A stretch of 64,000 nucleotides of DNA from Vibrio splendidus. GTDB taxonomy: Bacteria > Pseudomonadota > Gammaproteobacteria > Enterobacterales > Vibrionaceae. The notes beneath the pieces are model-generated. The model was not told where the DNA came from. It saw only the letters and a program-made list of their open reading frames with translations, and made no database searches. The DNA lies in the NCBI RefSeq assembly GCF_001557875.1, contig NZ_LNRF01000002.1, positions 62,001-126,000 on the forward strand. The letters run 5' to 3'. The position numbers were made by a program, and so were the translations under genes. Positions 26,193 through 35,293 of this stretch are shown piece by piece; position 1 is the first letter of the stretch; each line of letters opens with the position of its first letter.

Positions 26193-28211
26193 CTAATTCA
26201 CCTTAACAATCGCACCTTTTAACTCACCCATTACGCCACCATCGAAAGTGCCTTTTAGGCCAGATTTAAACTCGGCACTTAGTGAACCTTCAGCTGAGAG
26301 GGTGGTATCGGCTTTAATCGCGACACTGAGTCCTTTAATGCTGTTGGAGCTTGTTGCTTCCAGAGCTGTCGTTACACCGGAGATCTTGTTGGCGGAAGTC
26401 GCCTTGCTGGTCACGTTCATCGCTTCGAGGTTGAGTGCACTGCTGGCTTTGATATCAATGTTGCTGGCTTCGATACTGATTGAAGATGAAGACATGGTGA
26501 TCTTGCTTGAACCAACGGTCAGCTCTATCTTGTCATCGGCTTCAAGTGAAATGGATTTGCCTTTCTCACTGATCGCTTTATCCGAACTAAGTGTGTAGTT
26601 ATCTTCTGTTGAGACGGTCACTTGCTTGGTGATTTTCTGAAGCAACTCACCTTTGATGGTTTCAGTCAGATTGTTCTCGACTTCTTTGGTGAAGTCTTTG
26701 GTCGCATGCATGTACAACAGCTCATTGTCTTTCTTATCATCGAAATAGAGCTCATTGGCTAAGCCACTTAATTTGGTGCTAATGCCTGTTTTTGTGGCGT
26801 TCGCCTCTTTATAAGGTGGTGGGTTTTTACTGTTATAAACGCTTCCTGTGATAATCGGTTGGTCAGGGTCGCCATCAATGAAGCTGACTAATACCTCTTG
26901 TCCGACTCTCGGAATAAACTGAGCACCGTAACCACTGCCTGCCATCATCTGAGCAACACGCACATAACAACTCGTTTTGTCGCCAGAGGCTTCGGTATCC
27001 CAATGAAACTGGATTCGAACTCGACCTCGGTCATCTTGGTTAATCTCACCAGCGGTGCTGCCTGCAACTACCGCACTTTGTAATCCGTGTATTTGGGCTT
27101 TGTCTTTCGGTGTCGGGTAATTCGGAATTGAAGTGTCGAGTAGGGTAAGTTTGGTCTCACAGTGATTATCTGTGTTGTATCGAATGTGAAGTTCTGTGAC
27201 CAGATAATCGCCGAGTTGAGACTTGTCTAAATGGGAAGATAATGAGAACCAAGTTCCTAATTCAAATGAATCGTGTTGAGCTTCGGCTTCAACGGTTTGA
27301 TAACTTTGTTCGAGCTGCTCTATTCGTCTTTTGACTAGGTTGCTAGCGAGATCTTCCATGCCACCAGTGATACCAAGGTTAGGGTAAAACTGTTTGGTCA
27401 ATTTGGTATTGTTCGCGATCTGATGGCTGGATTTTTTCTCTTTGCTGCTCACCAATTTGGTTTGTGAGTAGTCGTAGCTGGTTAGCTCAATGCTAGCACC
27501 ATGAAACTGCCCCTGTGGCATCCATTTGTTGATTAATGGATTGCTGCCTGATGGGACCTCAATCATGTCGAGTTTGCTAGCATCCGATTTTTGAAAGGGG
27601 CTCTGCGCATCTTGCAGCATCATTAGATGGTCGGAATCGCTGTGTTGGAAAAAGTAGTGAACGCCTTCCTCAGCCAGCAATCGGGTTACGAAATCAAAGT
27701 CGCTTTCATCGTATTGAACACAATATTCGCGTTTAGACGAAGGCATGGTACCCGCCTTATAAGAGCCACTGAAGCCAGCTTGGGTCAATACGTCTGAAAC
27801 GATGTCTTTCGTTGATTGGTTTTGGTAAACGCGAAAAGAGTGGGTGTGCTTCAATAACCAAAACCACGGCCGCAGGATGACGCGGTAACTAGAGTACTGC
27901 AGATTACTGTCCATACCCAGTAATTGAACCTGCGTAACAATACCGTTGAATACTCGCGTAGCGGTCAAATTATCGGTGTCATTAACGAAGCGGGTAATAG
28001 AGAGCTTTTGCCCCAATTGATCATCGATGACAAAGTTTTTTGAGATGATGGTTAGTTCGATTTTAAAAGGCTTCGATAAGTACTCAGAAATAGCAAAATC
28101 GCTGACTGTATGCTCGTTGCTTTTAGAATCTTTTGCCACAATAGTGCTGGCAGAAGGGGAGAAATTATCCGTCATAGGCTCGCCTGATAATGCTCGAAGA
28201 TGTTCTGACAT
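26193..28211 (-). CDS. vgrG: T6SS spike protein VgrG (TssI)
   Basis: A 672-residue VgrG forming the trimeric spike on the Hcp tube. The gp27-like region spans about 1-390 (FAISEYLSKPFKIELTI, EYCVQYDESDFDFVTRLLAEEG), then the gp5 OB-fold with DDRGRVRIQFHWDTE and SGYGAQFIPRVGQEVLVSFIDGDPDQPI, and finally a repetitive beta-prism tail. The protein ends with VMGELKGAIVKVN, a normal terminus without added effector domain. The tail has Ser-rich short repeats (KITMSSSSISIEASNIDI). It heads a vgrG-DUF6931-PAAR unit; the next gene starts 60 bases on. Confidence 0.96.
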   Translation of the reverse strand: MSEHLRALSGEPMTDNFSPSASTIVAKDSKSNEHTVSDFAISEYLSKPFKIELTIISKNFVIDDQLGQKLSITRFVNDTDNLTATRVFNGIVTQVQLLGMDSNLQYSSYRVILRPWFWLLKHTHSFRVYQNQSTKDIVSDVLTQAGFSGSYKAGTMPSSKREYCVQYDESDFDFVTRLLAEEGVHYFFQHSDSDHLMMLQDAQSPFQKSDASKLDMIEVPSGSNPLINKWMPQGQFHGASIELTSYDYSQTKLVSSKEKKSSHQIANNTKLTKQFYPNLGITGGMEDLASNLVKRRIEQLEQSYQTVEAEAQHDSFELGTWFSLSSHLDKSQLGDYLVTELHIRYNTDNHCETKLTLLDTSIPNYPTPKDKAQIHGLQSAVVAGSTAGEINQDDRGRVRIQFHWDTEASGDKTSCYVRVAQMMAGSGYGAQFIPRVGQEVLVSFIDGDPDQPIITGSVYNSKNPPPYKEANATKTGISTKLSGLANELYFDDKKDNELLYMHATKDFTKEVENNLTETIKGELLQKITKQVTVSTEDNYTLSSDKAISEKGKSISLEADDKIELTVGSSKITMSSSSISIEASNIDIKASSALNLEAMNVTSKATSANKISGVTTALEATSSNSIKGLSVAIKADTTLSAEGSLSAEFKSGLKGTFDGGVMGELKGAIVKVN

Positions 28212-28548
28212 AAGGTTATGTCGATACTAACGAACTGACTTAATGTTAAAATTTTATATCTAAATTTATAGCATAAAGTAAATAATATAATAAGCCTGAC
28301 AACAAAGGCGTGAGGTGTTTCCATTTTATGAAAATAAATACAATTAAATTAATTATGGTAATTGGCCGCTGATTTATATTGTTAAATATCATTTAAATAC
28401 AGAGATAGTGCGACGCAGAAGGTGATATAGGGAGATTGTAAATATATATATAGAATAATGTGTTGCTAGAGGTGTCATGACATAGTAATAATATGAATAT
28501 TGCTAGCATGTTACATTTCTGAGCTAGTGGTTATTCAAGGATAGAATA
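28212..28548. other. Divergent AT-rich intergenic region between vgrG and HD-GYP gene
   Basis: This 337-base region must hold the promoters of both divergent genes. It is very AT-rich. A perfect 10-bp palindrome TGTCATGACA lies at 28473-28482, about 66 bases before the HD-GYP start, and could be an operator. I saw no convincing sigma-54 element and no open frame worth reporting. Confidence 0.5.
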
Positions 28549-31500
28549 ATGCCAAACACAAAAATCTCGTTGCGGGTGACCGTCGGAGGGATGTTTCTAC
28601 TTGCGACGGTTCTAACGGCAATCGTGGCGGTTTCACTTCAATACTATTTCAGTAAAAAAATGGCGACTGAACATACCTTGTCGAAGTTGACGATGGTATC
28701 TCAGGATTTAAGCGACTATATCGGCAACGTTGATTCAGACGCGATAAATACCGCTCGTTTACTCTCTTCAGTACATCGCTCTATTAGCCACCAGATCTCT
28801 CGGGAAGAGTCGCGTGGGATCCTCTCTGAAGCGATAAAAGACAATCCTCTGTTTTACAGTATTTATATAGGCTCTTCTAACGAGCGCTTTTTCCAAATTA
28901 TAAATCTGGAATCTTCCCCTTTTGTTAGAGAAAAAATTGGTGCCGATCGCTCAGACCGTTGGGTGGTGATCGAGATAAGCGACAGAGAAGCCGGCCGTAT
29001 CCGCACGACTAAGTATTACGACCTTGAGTTTAACCTCAGAGACTCAAAGACTGAGCCGAGCAATTACTTTCCTACGACACGGCCTTGGTATGTTTCCGCG
29101 AATACGGAGACTGTTGAAAAAACGCAGCCTTATCTTTTCCAGCACCTTCAGATCACAGGACAAACTTATTCCTTAGCTTTTGAATCAAAGGCCGTTGGTG
29201 ACACGCAACATGTAATAGGCATTGATATCGTGTTGTCTTCGTTAGCGAGTAAGTTATCTGCGAGTGCGTTAGGTTTAGATAAAGACAGTCAGGTTGAGTC
29301 CTTTTTGTATTCCAAATCGGGCAATATTATTGCGTCTAATCGAGATACAGAAACGATACATACACTCCCTCAGACAAATAAAATCGATTGGTCTACTCAG
29401 CAACAAGCCGTAATTGAGAACACGCCTCCTTTGTTACTCTCTAACCAAAGCGATTGGGGGCCAATGGATTTCGCGGTATCCGGACAACCACACGGTTATG
29501 CGATTGATCTTCTGAAAATGATCAGTGAAATGAGTGGCGTTAAGTTCGAGTTTGTTAATGGCTTTTCGTGGGCCGAGTTAACGGGCAAATTTCATGACGG
29601 AAGCATCGATGGTTTGCACTCTATTCAGAATTACGAAAGCAACGGAGTAAAAGGCTTATATACGGATGCTATCTATGAGCTGCCTTTCTCTGTTGTAACG
29701 CGAGAAAACGCACAGACCGTCTCAAACTATGGAGCTCTCAGTGGAAAAAAGGTGGCGATTTTATCTGGGTGGTCGGTTATCCCTCAACTCAGAAAAGATT
29801 TCCCAAATATTGAGCTTGTTGAGTTTCCTAATATGGAATTGGCATTTGATGCTGTTGAACGTGGTGAGAGCTTTGCAGTACTCGATGCTAAGCCTGTATT
29901 GGAATTCTCATTGGATAAGTTTTTCCATACAAGGCTGAAAGTTAATGAAGTGCTGTTGGATCTCAAAGCCAATTACCCAAACCAATTCCACATTGTGTTA
30001 CAGAACAAACATCAGCAGCTATTACCAATCCTAAATCAAGCCATTCGCGCACTCACTGATGAACAAAAAGCAGTGTTGTCACAAAGATGGTTCCATCATC
30101 ATGCTCTCAATACAGGCACAACCATTCCTTACACTGAGCTTTATGAACGTACTGCAACGGCCACTACCCAAGGCGAAATGATTAAGATTATGCTCAATGG
30201 AGAACCTAAGCGTCTTTATCTGAAAAAGATTGAAACGGGCGAGCACTACTCTGAATATTTTGCCGTTGCGATACCGGAAGCGGAAATCTACAGTGCGGTA
30301 AACAAACGAGTTGCGACGTCTATTGGTGTGACGGTGCTTCTTATGAGTCTAACCTTGCCAGTGGCTTGGATCTTTGGTGCGCCTATTGTTCGACCGATCC
30401 GTCAACTGAAAGCCGAAACGCAAAAAATTAGGCAGCGTGATTACGACAATGTGTCTGTGCTTAATACGCGAATCAAAGAGGTATGGGAACTGTCTGTGGC
30501 GGTTAAAGACATGGCTGCTGAAATAAAGCAGCACGAACAAACGCAGGAAGCCTTCGTCGAATCCTTTATTAAACTTATCGCGCAAGCCATCGATGATAAA
30601 TCCGCTTATACGGCTGGGCACTGTAACCGTGTACCAGAACTCGGCTTGATGTTGGCTGACGCAGCTGAGAAATCACAAAGTGATCATTTCAAAGATTTTG
30701 AGTTTAAAAATGATGATGAACGCCGAGAATTTAGAATTGCTGCGTGGCTGCATGATTGCGGTAAGATCACGACACCTGAACATATCGTCGATAAAGGTAC
30801 GAAGCTAGAAGCTAATTACAACCGAATTCACGAGGTGAGAACTCGATTTGAAGTACTTTGGCGTGATGCGGAAATCACCGCATTGAGAAAGCAACTTGAA
30901 GGTACGCTATCAACGCAGCAAATTGCCGATGAGCTTGCGGCAACCAAACAACAGTTGCAAGATGACTTTGCTTTTATCGCGACATCAAACGTTGGTGGTG
31001 AATTCATGAGTGATGACAAAGTCGCTCGTATTCGCTCGATAGCTGAGACCACTTGGACGCGTAACTTTGATGATCAACTTGGTTTATCACCGATAGAGGT
31101 GTTGAATCGAGAACCGAGTTCAAGCTTGCCAGCGACAGAGCCACTGTTAAGTGATAAACCAGAACATATAGTGAAAAGAGATAGGCCGATAGAGTTTGAC
31201 CCGAAACATCAAATTAAAATGGATGTGCCTGAGCACTTATACAACCTAGGCGAAGTCTACAATCTGAGTATTGCACGCGGAACGTTGACTGCCGAAGACA
31301 GATTCAAGATAAACGAGCACATGCTTGGCACGATTAAGATGCTTGAGAATCTGCCATTTCCGAAAGAGCTAAGCCGTGTTCCTCGCTATGCTTCGACGCA
31401 CCATGAAACACTCAAAGGTACGGGATATCCAAGGAAGCTGACTGGTGATGACCTTTCAATCCCAGAACGTATTCTGGTGATCTCTGACATTTTTGAGGCG

Positions 31501-31722
31501 TTAACCGCTGCGGATAGGCCTTATAAGAAGGCGAAGCCAATCAGTGTTGCTGTGGACATCATGTATAAAATGGCATTGGACGAGCATCTCGATATCGAAC
31601 TGTTTAGATTGTTCTTAACCAGTGGTACGCATGTTCGTTATGCTGAAGAGTATCTCAAACCGGAACAGATTGATTTTGTTGATATCAACAAATACCTCGA
31701 AGTCACTCGTCAGATTGCTTGA
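28549..31722 (+). CDS. Membrane sensor HD-GYP protein (Cache + SBP_bac_3 + HAMP)
   Basis: A 1057-residue putative c-di-GMP phosphodiesterase. Order of parts: membrane helix (about 12-34); periplasmic double-Cache domain (about 40-285, with RPWYVSA); a solute-binding family 3 domain (about 300-520, GYAIDLLKMISEMSGVKFE); helix at about 587-612; HAMP (PIRQLKAETQKIRQRDY); and HD-GYP. The phosphodiesterase motif is intact: HDCGK at 735-739, HHETLKGTGYP at 951-961 and DIFEALTAADRPYKK. The HD and HHE elements are about 215 residues apart, some 150 more than in the basic fold, because of a helical insert (about 770-900) after the first half. Likely hydrolyses c-di-GMP in response to a periplasmic ligand. 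It is transcribed away from vgrG and ends with a terminator. Confidence 0.92.
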   Translation: MPNTKISLRVTVGGMFLLATVLTAIVAVSLQYYFSKKMATEHTLSKLTMVSQDLSDYIGNVDSDAINTARLLSSVHRSISHQISREESRGILSEAIKDNPLFYSIYIGSSNERFFQIINLESSPFVREKIGADRSDRWVVIEISDREAGRIRTTKYYDLEFNLRDSKTEPSNYFPTTRPWYVSANTETVEKTQPYLFQHLQITGQTYSLAFESKAVGDTQHVIGIDIVLSSLASKLSASALGLDKDSQVESFLYSKSGNIIASNRDTETIHTLPQTNKIDWSTQQQAVIENTPPLLLSNQSDWGPMDFAVSGQPHGYAIDLLKMISEMSGVKFEFVNGFSWAELTGKFHDGSIDGLHSIQNYESNGVKGLYTDAIYELPFSVVTRENAQTVSNYGALSGKKVAILSGWSVIPQLRKDFPNIELVEFPNMELAFDAVERGESFAVLDAKPVLEFSLDKFFHTRLKVNEVLLDLKANYPNQFHIVLQNKHQQLLPILNQAIRALTDEQKAVLSQRWFHHHALNTGTTIPYTELYERTATATTQGEMIKIMLNGEPKRLYLKKIETGEHYSEYFAVAIPEAEIYSAVNKRVATSIGVTVLLMSLTLPVAWIFGAPIVRPIRQLKAETQKIRQRDYDNVSVLNTRIKEVWELSVAVKDMAAEIKQHEQTQEAFVESFIKLIAQAIDDKSAYTAGHCNRVPELGLMLADAAEKSQSDHFKDFEFKNDDERREFRIAAWLHDCGKITTPEHIVDKGTKLEANYNRIHEVRTRFEVLWRDAEITALRKQLEGTLSTQQIADELAATKQQLQDDFAFIATSNVGGEFMSDDKVARIRSIAETTWTRNFDDQLGLSPIEVLNREPSSSLPATEPLLSDKPEHIVKRDRPIEFDPKHQIKMDVPEHLYNLGEVYNLSIARGTLTAEDRFKINEHMLGTIKMLENLPFPKELSRVPRYASTHHETLKGTGYPRKLTGDDLSIPERILVISDIFEALTAADRPYKKAKPISVAVDIMYKMALDEHLDIELFRLFLTSGTHVRYAEEYLKPEQIDFVDINKYLEVTRQIA

Positions 31723-31760
31723 CCAAAGGTTGGCTTGTTAGAACGAGTTCGATGAATGAA

Positions 31761-31786
31761 AGGCGCACATGAGTGCGCCTTTTTTA
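31761..31786 (+). terminator. Rho-independent terminator after the HD-GYP gene
   Basis: Stem AGGCGCAC / GTGCGCCT with an ATGA loop followed by TTTTTT, 38 bases after the stop codon. Confidence 0.92.
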
Positions 31787-31851
31787 TATCTGTTTATCGG
31801 TGAGCTGCTGGATAGACACAAAGGGAGCTACGTTTGACAAGCTTGGCTATA

Positions 31852-31863
31852 AGTTGTCGACAC
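31852..31863. promoter_or_regulatory. Possible distal GntR operator
   Basis: GTTGTCGACAC is a degenerate copy of the ATTGTCGACAAT palindrome found three times downstream. It lies about 154 bases from the first strong site, too far from the promoter to be certain, but may permit looping. Confidence 0.35.
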
Positions 31864-32005
31864 ATGGATTTTAAATAATTTTAGAACAGGTAAGGGCTTA
31901 GTGGGTCTTGATCTAGTTAAATCGATAAATAACAGACAGTTAAATTATTTATAGTGTCCTTTTGAGTAAGTTTCCATCGCCTATTAAAAATACTACCTTA
32001 GTCTA

Positions 32006-32019
32006 AATTGTCGACAATT
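32006..32019. promoter_or_regulatory. GntR (PrpQ-type) operator 1
   Basis: Perfect palindrome AATTGTCGACAATT. The TTGTCGACAA core is the kind of site used by FadR-type GntR regulators and matches, from memory, the motif assigned to PrpQ of propionate-degrading gammaproteobacteria. Centre-to-centre spacing to operator 2 is 19 bases, about two helix turns. Confidence 0.75.
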
Positions 32020-32025
32020 AACTTG

Positions 32026-32037
32026 ATTGTCGACAAT
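32026..32037. promoter_or_regulatory. GntR (PrpQ-type) operator 2
   Basis: Perfect palindrome ATTGTCGACAAT, 6 bases downstream of operator 1 and on the same face of the DNA as it. The pair lies about 80-110 bases before the regulator start, where its promoter should be. Confidence 0.75.
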
Positions 32038-32067
32038 TTAATCGTGTATTTTATGTTCATGTTATGG

Positions 32068-32081
32068 AATTGTTGACAATT
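32068..32081. promoter_or_regulatory. GntR operator 3 with one mismatch
   Basis: AATTGTTGACAATT, a copy with one base changed in the centre. It would fall inside the coding region if the ATG at 32064 were used, which supports choosing the later start at 32115 and placing this site in the leader. Confidence 0.6.
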
Positions 32082-32114
32082 AAGGTTCAGCAATCAGAAG
32101 TGAGCAGCGTGAAT

Positions 32115-32834
32115 ATGAATACTGCAATAAAAGATCTCAGCTTAAGTGCAAACACGAAAACACGTGTGAGCGATAAAGAGAACACTAAATCAGAAAACCT
32201 CACTGAGTATCTCGTTGAGGCGATTGTTAACGGTGAATTAGCACCGGGCAGTAAGATCTCCGAGCCTGAACTGGCTAAACGCTTTGAGGTAAGTCGAGGG
32301 CCATTACGTGAAGCGATTATGCGAGTTGAAGGGCTTGGCCTGATCGAACGTATTCCTCATGTTGGCGCGCGAGTTATTACCTTTTCGGCAGACAAACTAC
32401 TCGAGCTGTACGCGGTGCGAGAGGCATTGGAAGGCATGGCGGCTCGCTTAGCAGCGCGACATATAACACAAGAAGAGCTTGTCAGGCTTGAAGGATTATT
32501 GTCGACACACTCAAAGCACATCGATGAAGTCGAAGGTTCTTCTTATTTTCATCAACATGGGGATTTCGATTTCCATTACCGCATTATTAAAGCCAGTCGT
32601 AACAGCAAACTCATTTCGTTGTTGTGTGACGAGCTTTACCACTTATTACGCATGTATCGTTATCAATCTCCTAGGGCTCAGTCTCGACCAAAAGAGGCGC
32701 TCGATGAACACAAATACATCCTACAAGCAATTCGCAACCGTGATGAAGAGCTAGCAGAAATGCTAATGCGACGACACATCTCGGGTAGCCGATTGCTTAT
32801 AGAGCAACAAATTCAATCCAAAGATCTTGATTAA
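32115..32834 (+). CDS. prpQ: GntR-family (FadR/FCD type) regulator of the methylcitrate operon
   Basis: A 239-residue regulator. The N-terminal winged helix is clear: LTEYLVEAIVNGELAPGSKI, then SEPELAKRFEVSRGPLREAI (recognition helix region). The C-terminal all-helical FCD ligand-binding domain follows, with the metal/ligand His residues in HGDFDFHYRI and MLMRRHISGSR. It is the first gene of the prp cluster; the palindromes just upstream suggest autoregulation and control of the operon by a pathway intermediate such as methylcitrate. The frame stays open to an ATG at 32064; the start at 32115 is chosen because operator 3 overlaps the longer version, though no strong Shine-Dalgarno marks it. 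Symbol prpQ is by analogy. Confidence 0.85.
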   Translation: MNTAIKDLSLSANTKTRVSDKENTKSENLTEYLVEAIVNGELAPGSKISEPELAKRFEVSRGPLREAIMRVEGLGLIERIPHVGARVITFSADKLLELYAVREALEGMAARLAARHITQEELVRLEGLLSTHSKHIDEVEGSSYFHQHGDFDFHYRIIKASRNSKLISLLCDELYHLLRMYRYQSPRAQSRPKEALDEHKYILQAIRNRDEELAEMLMRRHISGSRLLIEQQIQSKDLD

Positions 32835-32934
32835 GCGGCCATTGGAATCTGTCAGCGGATCAGTGCTGGCGATAACCAAAAGCCGTAAGTCTTAAAGATT
32901 AGCTAGAAATTAACAATTAACAGGGAGCGTCATT

Positions 32935-33831
32935 ATGAAGTTATCAGCAGGAGCTAAGTTCCGACAAGCTGTGCAAGACAACGACCCATTGCAGATCGTT
33001 GGTACGGTGAATCCGTATTGCGCGATGATGGCAAAGAACTTGGGGCATCAGGCGATCTATTTGTCTGGTGGAGGCATCGCCAATGCGTCTTATGGTTTGC
33101 CTGATTTAGGTATTACGACATTGAACGATGTGCTAGTGGATGTTGAACGTATTACCAACGCGTGTGATTTACCTTTGCTGGTGGATATTGATACAGGATT
33201 TGGTGGCGCATTCAATATTGCACGCACGATTCGCGCCATGGAGAAGGCAGGCGCAGCTGCAATTCACATGGAAGATCAAGTGGCTCAGAAACGCTGTGGT
33301 CATCGACCAAATAAAGCGATTGTGAGCCAACAAGAGATGGTCGATAGAGTCAAAGCGGCAACAGATGCGAGAAGCGATGACAGCTTCGTGATTATGGCGC
33401 GTACCGATGCATTGGCGGTTGAAGGCATTGATAGCGCGATTGAACGAGCGATTGCGTGTGTTGAAGCGGGCGCAGACATGATTTTCCCTGAGGCGATGAA
33501 TCAACTCGACCAATACGTGAAGTTCTCGGCGGCGCTGAAATCAGCAACTGGTAAGCATGTGCCTATCTTGGCCAACATCACTGAATTTGGGCAAACGCCA
33601 CTCTACAACTGTAACGAGTTAGCCCAATCAAGTGTCGATATGGTGCTTTATCCATTGAGTGCATTCCGCGCGATGAACAAAGCGGCGGAGAATGTTTACA
33701 AACACTTGTTAGTTGAAGGCAATCAAGAAGCTCTGTTGGATTCAATGCAAACCCGTAAAGAGCTTTACGAGCACCTGAATTACCACGACTACGAGAACAA
33801 GCTTGATCAGTTGTTTTCAAGTGAAGGGTAA
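32935..33831 (+). CDS. prpB: 2-methylisocitrate lyase
   Basis: PrpB cleaves 2-methylisocitrate to pyruvate and succinate, the last step of propionate breakdown. It is 298 residues, the normal length. The Mg2+-site motif [10 protein letters not shown] (84-93) and the active-site KRCGHRPNK (119-127, catalytic Cys121) are visible. [15 protein letters not shown] and [13 protein letters not shown] are also family blocks. The ATG has an AGGGAG Shine-Dalgarno nine bases upstream. Confidence 0.97.
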   Translation: MKLSAGAKFRQAVQDNDPLQIVGTVNPYCAMMAKNLGHQAIYLSGGGIANASYGLPDLGITTLNDVLVDVERITNACDLPLLVDIDTGFGGAFNIARTIRAMEKAGAAAIHMEDQVAQKRCGHRPNKAIVSQQEMVDRVKAATDARSDDSFVIMARTDALAVEGIDSAIERAIACVEAGADMIFPEAMNQLDQYVKFSAALKSATGKHVPILANITEFGQTPLYNCNELAQSSVDMVLYPLSAFRAMNKAAENVYKHLLVEGNQEALLDSMQTRKELYEHLNYHDYENKLDQLFSSEG

Positions 33832-33977
33832 ACCAGTTTCAATTAATCAAAAATCAACTTAATCCAATAACGTGAAATGGTTAGTCGCCATATCCAGTAC
33901 CGATGATAAAGATCATCGGACACATAAACAGGCAGCACCAAAGAGTGCAGGCGGCTAACACAGAAAAGGAGTTCACC

Positions 33978-35192
33978 ATGTCTGTATCTTTGAGTGATAA
34001 AGCAGCTGTCGATAAGGCTTCAACAGAAAACCTACAACAAAGCGAAAAAACAGCAAGTAAATCAGCCAGCGCACCTGCCATCGGTGGTGCTGGTCTGCGT
34101 GGCCAGAGTGCGGGAACCACGGCGCTATGTACGGTCGGAAAATCAGGAACCGGGTTAACCTACCGTGGTTATGATATTACCGATCTTGCTAATCATGCTC
34201 AGTTCGAAGAAGTGGCGCATCTGTTACTAAGAGGTCATTTACCCAATGAAAAAGAGCTAGACGATTACAAAACATTGTTGATTGGTTTGCGCGGCTTGCC
34301 TCAACCTTTGAAAGCAGCACTAGAGCTTATCCCTGCAGACGCTCATCCAATGGATGTGATGAGAACGGGTTGTTCAATGTTGGGTAACTTAGAACAAGAG
34401 TCTGATTTTTCAGAGCAATTGCCTGTGACCGAACGAATGCTCGCGCTTTTCCCTGCGATTATTTGTTATTGGTACCGCTTTAGCCATGATGGCGTACGCA
34501 TTGATACTGAAGATCAAAGCGAAGCATGTCTGGGTGGTTACTTCTTGAAGATGCTAACGGACAAAGCATCGAGTGAACTGCATAAGAAGGTGATGCACTG
34601 TTCGCTAACGCTTTATGCCGAGCATGAATTTAATGCCTCTACTTTTGCTGCTCGGGTTTGTGCATCAACGCTGTCGGATATTCATTCGTGCGTTACAGCA
34701 GCAATTGGCACACTAAGAGGCCCGCTGCATGGTGGTGCGAATGAAGCGGCAATGGAAATGATCCAAGATTGGAAAACCGCTGATGAAGCAGAAACTAACA
34801 TCATGCAGATGCTTGCTAACAAAGACAAAATCATGGGCTTCGGTCATGCGATTTATCGCGAAAGCGACCCACGAAATGCTCTAATCAAGCGCTGGTCAAA
34901 AGAGCTAGCTCAAGAGGTGGGAGATGAACAGCTTTACGCCGTTTCTGAGCGTGTTGAAGCGGTAATGAAGCGCGAGAAAGGACTGTTCTGTAATGCGGAC
35001 TTTTTCCACGCCTCTGCCTATCACTTCATGGACATTCCAACCAAATTGTTTACTCCGATCTTCGTGATGAGCCGACTTACAGGTTGGACTGCACACGTGT
35101 TCGAGCAAAGAGAAAACAATCGCATCATTCGTCCAAGTGCAGACTACACCGGGCCAGAGCATCAAGACTGGTTACCTATTCATCTACGTTAG
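33978..35192 (+). CDS. prpC: 2-methylcitrate synthase
   Basis: PrpC condenses propionyl-CoA with oxaloacetate. Citrate-synthase-fold residues are present: GLTYRGYDI, GPLHGGANE with His251, and GFGHAIYR with His290, and the Asp in the NADFFHASAY block. The ATG at 33978 has AAGGAG eight bases before it and is better than the frame's earlier start. At 404 residues it carries an N-terminal Ser/Ala/Lys-rich extension of about 30 residues compared with typical PrpC; this is odd but likely harmless. Confidence 0.96.
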   Translation: MSVSLSDKAAVDKASTENLQQSEKTASKSASAPAIGGAGLRGQSAGTTALCTVGKSGTGLTYRGYDITDLANHAQFEEVAHLLLRGHLPNEKELDDYKTLLIGLRGLPQPLKAALELIPADAHPMDVMRTGCSMLGNLEQESDFSEQLPVTERMLALFPAIICYWYRFSHDGVRIDTEDQSEACLGGYFLKMLTDKASSELHKKVMHCSLTLYAEHEFNASTFAARVCASTLSDIHSCVTAAIGTLRGPLHGGANEAAMEMIQDWKTADEAETNIMQMLANKDKIMGFGHAIYRESDPRNALIKRWSKELAQEVGDEQLYAVSERVEAVMKREKGLFCNADFFHASAYHFMDIPTKLFTPIFVMSRLTGWTAHVFEQRENNRIIRPSADYTGPEHQDWLPIHLR

Positions 35193-35293
35193 CCCTCTAT
35201 AACGAGCCGACTTATGTCTTGAGGTGACTTCCGTCTTCATACGACAAGGCCTCGAGAACCAACGAATAGAATTTAACAGATAATGGTGGATGT

